Source: Whalleya microplaca (Eukaryota; Ascomycota; Sordariomycetes; Xylariales; Xylariaceae). Taken from it: DNA of 64,000 nucleotides. Location: NCBI GenBank assembly GCA_022497155.1, contig MU385716.1, positions 558,001-622,000 on the forward strand. Direction: 5' to 3'. Under the pieces are notes generated by a model. It did no database searches. It was not told the DNA's origin and saw only the letters and a list, made by a program, of their open reading frames with translations. How positions within the stretch are numbered: the stretch's first letter is position 1; each line of letters begins with the position of its first letter. Shown here piece by piece: positions 57,474 to 64,000 of the stretch. The translations under genes and the position numbers were made by a program.

Positions 57474-59665
57474 ATGCAGCGGGTTTCCGCACTGCTCCCT
57501 TGGGATCGCAATCGATTGAGCTCTAACAGTAGCACCAATACCTCCTCCGTCAACAACCACCAGAAGAACAGCGTTGACCTCGTTCGTGGCTGGGCCGACA
57601 AGATCTCGCCTATAGGCCGCCTCGGTACCGGCACCTCTCAACTCGGCAAGGAGGCCTTTTGGCCAGGAACCTTGGACAAAGAATGCGACAAGGCCGCTCG
57701 CATTCTCAAGTCGTTTTGCTGTATGTGCTTCTACCCTCTAATAAACGCCGTAGAGACAAAGGCGTGTTTCCTGTTCTCGACTTACACCTAATGATGATAG
57801 GTGATGGCTTCTCGGCCCCCGACGATCGACCCGCAACCCCGTCGACCCTCGCCAGCGGTCATTCGTCGCCTGAGTTCTTGAAGAAGATACCGCCGAGGAT
57901 AATACAAAATGCAGTCGGGCTAGCAGTCTTTACTTCTATGCGATCCGGCCTGTGGACGTCCGGGTCTGGGGGCAGTGGTATCTTGATTGCGCGCAAAACC
58001 GACGGGACATGGTCTCCGCCATCTGGGTTGGTGCTTCAAACAGCGAGTCTAGGCTTCGTTATCGGGGTCGACATATACGACTGCATTCTTGTAATCAATA
58101 ATTTCACCGTACTCGAGGCATTTGCTGGGTCCAAGATTACGCTTGGTACTGAGGTCACTTTAACAAACGGCCCCCTAGTGGCCTTGGGACTACTCGAAAA
58201 CGATGTCACATTCGCAGACTTGAGCGATACGGCAATCACGTACGTCAAGGCGAAAGGGCAATGCACAGAAGTCAAGCTGGACGGCACCGTTATTAACGAG
58301 CGAGCTGACGAGAATGAGAGATTCTATGGGATGAAAATCAGCGTAGCTAAGATCCTCGCCGGAGACATCAACCAAAGTTTGCCACAAACGAGACCCCTTA
58401 CCGAAATGCTCAAGGCTGCGGAGGGTAGAACTGATTACGACACGGCCCTTGTTGAGCAATTATCCTCTCACCCTGCACCAGGGGATTTAACTATAGAGTC
58501 GCCAAACACACCGGCCTCGCCGCCGGCCTTTGGCATTCCAGTCATGGATGATCCGGATCCCTTTGGTGTCTTAGCTCTTGAAATGGCTGGAATGGAAATC
58601 CGCGAAGCGGGCACGGGATTAAGACCGGAGAGCAGACAATTCGAATTTAACCCTAGCCCAACCAGCCCATTCTTCCCGAAATTCAGTCGCCAAAGTGTCG
58701 ACACGTTCTTATCACGGAGCAACAGAGGAAGTTATATGTCCAGTAGAACGATGGCTACCGAACGGAGTCAGATGACTGATGCAGGTACCCAAACGTATTC
58801 AGTGACCCCCGAGACTACGCCAAGCTCGAGCCAAAGTCAGAGCGAGGATGGAAACCATCCGCACGCGATTGATGACGTTCCCAAAGTGACAGAACCAATC
58901 GAGGTAGACTACACCAAGATTGATATCAGCGCTTTAAGGAGCCTGTCAAACTTCCCGGACCTAGATGAGGAGCCAACAACAACGGCACTAAGCATGGATG
59001 AATCGCAGCCTGAGGTTGACGTTACCACGGATGTGAGAGACAGCCCGGATGCGCTTACTGGAAATGGTTACGACGGTGATGGGGAAGATGAGGCAGACGA
59101 CAGCCTTGATGGGGTAGTGGACGAGGACGAAGCAGCTGAAGATGACGACGAAGATTTCGATGGTGATGAAGAAGCCGTTGTATTTGAAGTCGCAACAGCA
59201 CAGACGCCAGCTAGAATCTCTGTGTCGGCTTCCCAGGTCAATATTCCTAGGAGAGTACCACCGCCACTCCCAACTCGAAGCCCGGCTCGAGGCTCTCGCA
59301 CAAGAAGCCAGATGCTTGACTCCAATAACATGGTTAGCAGCCCACTCAGGCAGCAGTTCGACCTTGATGCCGAAACACAAGAACAAACGACCCCGAAGGC
59401 TAGAGATAGCGCGGTCGCACCTCTAGAGACTGCTAAACAGGTGTCGACCAACGAAGCGGACAGACCTTGCGAGGACAAGAGAAGCTCGGGCAATATAGAA
59501 CTCCCCATAACGCCGATGAAGGAGTCACAAGGCGAGGATGACTACTTTCCCAAGATCGGCCAACGATCTCCGCTTCGCGAAAGCGTTACGACGCCTACCT
59601 CTATATCCCCAGAAGAACAGCCTAGTCTTAAGGCGAGCCCAAGTGTACCAGTCTCGGTTGTTTAA
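57474..59665 (+). CDS. SYLF (DUF500/Ysc84-like) domain protein with long acidic tail
   Basis: Two exons, 57474-57720 and 57801-59665, give 703 aa (T/GTATGT donor, GATGATAG acceptor, phase 1). The ATG context is good (GCCATGC). The SYLF domain spans about residues 65-265: LDKECDKAARILKSF, IPPRIIQNAVGLAVFTSMRSGLW, GSGILIARKTDGTWSPPS, GFVIGVDIYDCILVINN, GTEVTLTNGP, KGQCTEVKLDGTVINERADENERFYG. SYLF proteins bind phosphoinositides, and yeast Ysc84/Lsb3 act at endocytic actin patches. Unlike Ysc84 there is no SH3 domain. Instead the remaining 430 residues are disordered, Ser/Thr/Pro-rich with an acidic run (EDEAAEDDDEDFDGDEE) and a proline motif (RVPPPLPTRSP) that could bind SH3 partners. Location and partners are inferred. 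Confidence 0.9.
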
Positions 59666-60941
59666 GAGTGATGATTTGATGTTGAAGGTTTTTTCCACGT
59701 TTATAGAACGTTTACTTGGAGTTTTTGGGGAAGCATATGGATGCTCAAAGGGAGTATGAGATACCAATGGTCTGGGAATGGTTGGGGTATAGTAACGGCA
59801 GAATTTTTACGTGGCGAAACCAATCTTCAAAAAGCATCCAGAGCAAGCGCCAGATCACGACAATACCATTGAAATTATTGTTTAATACACTGTACAAATA
59901 TGAGTTAACAAGTAGCTGGCAGTACGAATGGAGGGTCTGGCTGGTACGCATTTGGGGGTTAAGGGGCTTGCAGGGAGACATCCAGCAGAGCGATGGCCTA
60001 GACGAAGGCATTGAGACGTTGGAAGCAGATAGCTTGCATCAGTCATCAAATGTCATACCAGTAGCATTACATATGTATATGTATATCTGAAAGTGATCTG
60101 AAAGTGATGTGAGTATCAAGTGTGTAGGAGGTACGTACTGCAGAACTTATGTAAGTATGTACCTACGTACTTGGTACTCTTTTTTTTTGCACCCAAGGTT
60201 TGCCCCAAGCGAGATTGAAGCCACACTGCATCATTCACTGCAAAAGCGTTTCCCTACCTAGGTAGCGGCCGATGCAAACCCGCAAGCTGTATTCCGTACC
60301 TAGGTATACTGTAGCCTATGCCACACACCCATAATGGATCGCAAGGCAAAAAATCGGAGTAGTGGCTTAAATGCCTCCACACCCGATCCCCGCAGTCCGC
60401 CCGCCACAGCAGGGGACCGTGCGGTGGCTGCTTCAGGCAACAGCAACCAATCACAGATGTAGGTTCTATCCCTGTCAATTGAGTTTGATGGCACCACTAC
60501 CTAATAAGGTGGAGGGCTTTGATGATACTGTACAACTGTATGAAGCCAGTGATTACCCGGGCTAACACCTAAGGCTTTTTCAGGCCTGAGCCACAAGCGC
60601 CACAGCAGCAAAACGCGAGTAGTGGCTGGAAGCGCGTTGGCCCACGCGAGGTAGAATCTCTGCGCGGGCTTTGGTTTGGTGATTTGCACCTGGAGTCTCC
60701 AAACCGTTCTCAGCGACGCAACAGCAACCCATTTCGCAACCAACCTGGGAACACAAATAGCCCACTTCGCAGCCAACGTCACAGCTTGAATAATCCAGGT
60801 TCCTCCCAGAATACCGGTTCCTCTCCCACCGAGCAGGAAAATTTCAATTTCCCTACAGCAAGACAAGAAAGAGCACTCCGCAGACAGCGTGTGCGCCAAG
60901 ATTCAGAGAACCGACCCGAACCCTCTGGCAACGCGACCAAG
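59666..60941. other. intergenic and leader region upstream of ARP9
   Basis: A 1.3-kb spacer with two exact TACCTAGGTA palindromes at 60255 and 60297. From about 60630 to 60941 the frame of ARP9 stays open upstream of its first ATG (Asn/Gln/Arg/Ser-rich), but no in-frame ATG is seen there. Confidence 0.5.
60255..60306. repeat. two TACCTAGGTA palindromes 42 bp apart
   Basis: Exact copies at 60255-60264 and 60297-60306, the fourth and fifth in the window, in the ARP9 upstream region. Confidence 0.75.
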
Positions 60942-63112
60942 ATGGCCAGCCAGCAGGGCAAATGGCGCGAGGACCAGATCCTCATCATCTGCCCTGGCAG
61001 TCAGACTACCATGGCGCAGCTGGGATGCAGCGAACTCACGCCGCCCACCCATCGCATCCCGACAAGGATGTTCAAGGATGCCGAGACTGGCGAGTACACG
61101 CCTTACCGCACATACAAGCGCAAGAAGCCCAATGCGCCCGCAACCGCCAATGACGACAAGCCCGGAGACGAGTGGGAGTATGTCGAGGACCGGGACACTG
61201 TGGAGGGTGCCATCTATCCGTTGGAAGGTGAGTAGCGCGTGAATCGATATCAACCATGCCCGACAACCAGCTTTATTAACACACAGGTACAGGTGGACGC
61301 ATAGTGAACATGGAGGCATTCTTAGCATTTCTTGACTATGTGCACGGCTTACTCACGACCACATACCACAACACACCAATCTTGCTCATGGCATCGCCGC
61401 AGTGGTCTCGGGTAGGCTGGGAAGCTATCGCACGATATATTTTTGAGAAGACCAAGACCCCTTCACTTTGCCTTATCAACAGCGCGATGGCAGCACAGTA
61501 TGGATTGAAGTGGCCGACAATGACTGTCGTGGATATCGGCTTTGAGAAAGTCGATGTCACATGCATATACGAACACAACATTGTCGCTCACAAGGAGCTG
61601 GGGTACCCCAGCCCGGTACGGGAAATCTCTGGCGGGGAGGTATTCACCCAGAAGCTGTACTCACTCCTGAAGGACAAAGGATTCACGTATGATATGGCCG
61701 AGCAGCTGAAGAAAAGTCCTCTTTGTGAAGTTCTACCTTTCGCACCTGACTCGCCAGACCTGATGGATCTTCCGACTGACATCGGAAGCCCAACACTCAC
61801 TACTCAAGCTGCTAGCAGCTTCCCCCCTAGTGGTGATGGCTCGAAGGTTGTAGAGCCGGCCAAACCAGCAACTGCCTTTGGTGGGGATGTAGATGATGGA
61901 GTCTCGGAGGGTAAGGAAGGAGACGAAGGCGTCCTTAACGTGGCCAACATCGTTACCAGCGGAAACACACGCGAATTCCTCGCCAAGCGGGAGAAGGAGA
62001 AGGCAGAGAAGGCGAAGTTGAAGAAGCAGAGCAAGGGTCAAGAAGCTGAGCCTGCTGCGGCAAAGCCTGCCCGATTACCCAACTCCAGGAGAATGGTGAA
62101 CACGTTTCACTACGAAGAACTAGTGCACGAGGATGTAGAGGTGCCCATCTCAACCGGAGCTCAGGCAAACCCGTCGAACGGAACAAACGGTACTGCATCT
62201 GCCGGCGATGCTCCCTCAGCTGACAATGCACCTGGCAACGAAGAAGTCAAACCTGAAGCTAAGCCCGAGGGCAATGGCGAGGCAAATGGTAGCAATGCCC
62301 AGCCCGGTACGGAGGCTGCGACAAAAACAGCGACAGAACGAAGAACGAGACGGGTCCGTAAGGATATTGAGGTTGGACTTGAGAGATTTCTCTTTGCTGA
62401 TCGTGGCGAGATCGACCGAATAACGACAACGATATACCGCACTATCCAGAGCATCGATGCATATCAGCGACCCGGCTGCTGGGACAATATCGTCTTTGTC
62501 GGCAATGGCAGTCGTCTACGAGGCATCAAAGAGAATATCATGCAGACGCTCAATGCCCGCCATCTCATCTCCCCAAGCACGGCAACAATGTTCACTTCCG
62601 AGTTACCCTCGAACATGGCAACTCCGAGCGGAACTGGTTCGCAGACACCCACTGGCTCCTCCACTGGCCCGCTTCCGACCACGAGTTCCGTGAACCCGTT
62701 GCTGCAGGCCGCGACAACAGCCTCGCTTGGTGTACCTGGCTCGACGCAGGCCCCTGGCTCTACTACTGGCGACGCGGGATCTGGCCATCACTCACATGGC
62801 CAGACGCCCATGAGCATCAAGCAAGCCGTCTTGCCTCATTACCTGGCTGAATGGACGAAGAATGGCTTCGAGGAATCCATGTTCCTCGGTTCGCTCATCG
62901 CTGCTCGCCTAGCGTTCTGCATCCACAACCTGGACGCGTCAACTACCGAGTCACAGCGCAAAATGGCTCTCACCCGAGTCGAGTACAAGTAAGTTTCATC
63001 TCATCTCATCTCCTCCCCACCCTCCCTACCTACCCCTCGAATCTTGCGACTGACCGATCCATACAGCGAGCACGGTCCGAAGCTCATCCGCAAACACTCG
63101 ATGGTGCAGTAG
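60942..63112 (+). CDS. ARP9: ARP9-like actin-related protein, SWI/SNF-RSC subunit
   Basis: Three exons, 60942-61227, 61293-62988 and 63067-63112, give 675 aa. The start MASQQGKWREDQILIICPGSQTTMAQLG at an AAGATGG context fits fungal Arp9, whose N-terminus carries PGSQTT in place of the actin phosphate-1 loop. Actin-fold blocks follow: NMEAFLAFLDYVHGLL, ILLMASPQWSRVGWEAIARYIFEK, MTVVDIGFEKVDVTCIYE (second phosphate loop position), and WDNIVFVGNGSRLRGIKENI (adenosine motif position). Two low-complexity inserts (about residues 265-350 and 470-545) enlarge it over yeast Arp9 (467 aa). The C-terminus EYNEHGPKLIRKHSMVQ comes from a 46-nt last exon. Arp9 pairs with Arp7 in yeast remodellers. The second exon has two possible in-frame acceptors, 61287 or 61293. 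Confidence 0.88.
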
Positions 63113-64000
63113 TTCTTGATTCGCGTTTGGACCCGAGGGTTAATTTCCTCGTGATGGAAGAGGCTGTGGTTGGTCTCTTGTGTAGGATTATTGGAGTTAT
63201 TGGTATTGCAAAAAATCGGGGCGTCCCAGACAGATAGGCTGCCCGGAAAAGAGCGGCCGCTTTGCGAACTAGAGATTCGGTTGGTCTGCTGAAGCCCTGC
63301 GCTCTTGAGAAGATGAGAGCCCAGGAGATGATGTCGTTTTGCGTTGATTTCACGAGGCCCCAGAGCCCAGAAGACGTCGTTGCGACTTATATGCGTTGAT
63401 TTCATGAGGCCCCAAGAGAGCCTAGGAGATGTCGCTGCGACCTAAGACCAAACGTTGATCCAAGAAATTTCTCCACGCATGCAGATACCCATAGTGGCAT
63501 TGTGTGTACATTACTAAACTCAATAAGATCAATGCATTCCAAGACTATCCCCTTGTGTCAGATGGATTATGTGTGTAGACTGGACATCACAGTAGCATGA
63601 TAGCACTTACTAGAGACAGCAGGATCCAACCTACAGATGCCGACAAGTGTGCACCGCTTGCATCGACACTATACTTGGTGCTGATCTAGAACAGGTAATG
63701 AGGACTATGCGTTTCTGTAAAAAGATGACCCTTTGACTTGGAACCCTGCCGGTCTCATCTACAGTAGAAAATGAGCTTCATCATTCAGTCCACTGCGTAT
63801 TCTTCGTGCTGGCCCAACAATAGTGATGCACAGCCAACCGGATTTCCTTGTTTAGCAAATGTTTTATTCTCCCCTCGAATACTTAGGCTATATGTGAAGA
63901 CCAATTTTCTACTTTGCAGACAGGCTGTGTCTTCCACTGTACGAACATAATAGTATAGAATCCATAACCCGACCCGGTCTCTCATTTTGTATCTATACTT
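63113..64000. other. 3' spacer to window end
   Basis: The ARP9 3' UTR, followed by an imperfect tandem repeat (63315-63463) and then unremarkable A+T-richer DNA. A 66-codon frame at 63785-63985 (-) has no support. Confidence 0.5.
63315..63463 (+). repeat. imperfect tandem repeat of about 50 bp, 2.5-3 copies
   Basis: Three units start with GAGAGCCCAGGAGA, AGAGCCCAGAAGAC and AGAGAGCCTAGGAGA at about 63315, 63362 and 63415. Units 1 and 2 share GCGTTGATTTCA-GAGGCCCC. Unit 3 keeps GATGTCGCTGCGACCT and a shortened ACGTTGATCC. Length and spacing vary (47-53 bp), so the array is old. Confidence 0.8.

Noticed and set aside
60684..60941. Start of ARP9 at an upstream TTG
   Set aside because: TTG is not a plausible eukaryotic start here; kept only as an observation about an open upstream frame.
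1..64000. CRISPR arrays, bacterial operons, rRNA or viral genes
   Set aside because: None seen; gene structure is that of a fungal nuclear chromosome.

Overview
The window is nuclear DNA of a filamentous ascomycete (Pezizomycotina). The genes carry short GT-AG introns (about 50-170 nt) with CTAAC/CTAAT-type branch sites. They encode proteins typical of that group: an FlbC-type C2H2 conidiation regulator, a Rax2 polarity marker, a YVC1-type TRP channel, LCL3, PKR1 and MTQ2. Frequent TACCTAGGTA-like motifs in the spacers are what I would expect of Sordariomycetes, but that class assignment is an inference of only moderate strength.

Layout, left to right. 1-861: 5' part of a TENA/THI-4 family gene that runs off the left edge (-). 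1557-3549: U2AF large subunit (-), divergent from OGG1 8-oxoguanine glycosylase at 4029-5492 (+). 5.5-16.2 kb: gene-poor, with a tandem pair of tRNA-like repeats near 6.1 kb and one tentative spliced gene at 13.6-14.5 kb (-). 16197-17463: the FlbC-like zinc-finger factor (+), followed by another 6.9 kb gene-poor stretch. 24374-28099: SF3B1/Hsh155 (-). 29201-32997: Rax2 (-). 36281-37130: LCL3 nuclease (-), divergent from the TRP channel at 37969-40518 (+). 41125-41412: small Cys-rich protein (+). 41947-42687: MTQ2 (+), convergent with SmD1 at 42970-43488 (-). 43959-44429: PKR1 (-). 46801-49666 and 50986-52452: two F-box-like/LRR-like proteins (+). 53488-53823: a tentative 94-aa gene (+). 53971-54528: a 558-bp MITE with 43-bp inverted repeats and an 8-bp target duplication. 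57474-59665: SYLF-domain protein (+). 60942-63112: ARP9, an actin-related subunit of chromatin remodellers (+).

Functionally this is mostly a housekeeping region. Three proteins of the spliceosome core or of 3' splice-site recognition lie within 42 kb: U2AF65, SF3B1 and SmD1. U2AF65 and SF3B1 carry the matching UHM and ULM peptides through which they are known to interact. Other genes cover DNA repair (OGG1), polarity and endocytosis (Rax2, SYLF), vacuolar and ER ion homeostasis (YVC1-like, PKR1), translation termination (MTQ2) and chromatin (ARP9). I saw no secondary-metabolite cluster, CRISPR array, rRNA or canonical tRNA. All exon boundaries were derived by eye from splice signals, reading phase and protein-family similarity.
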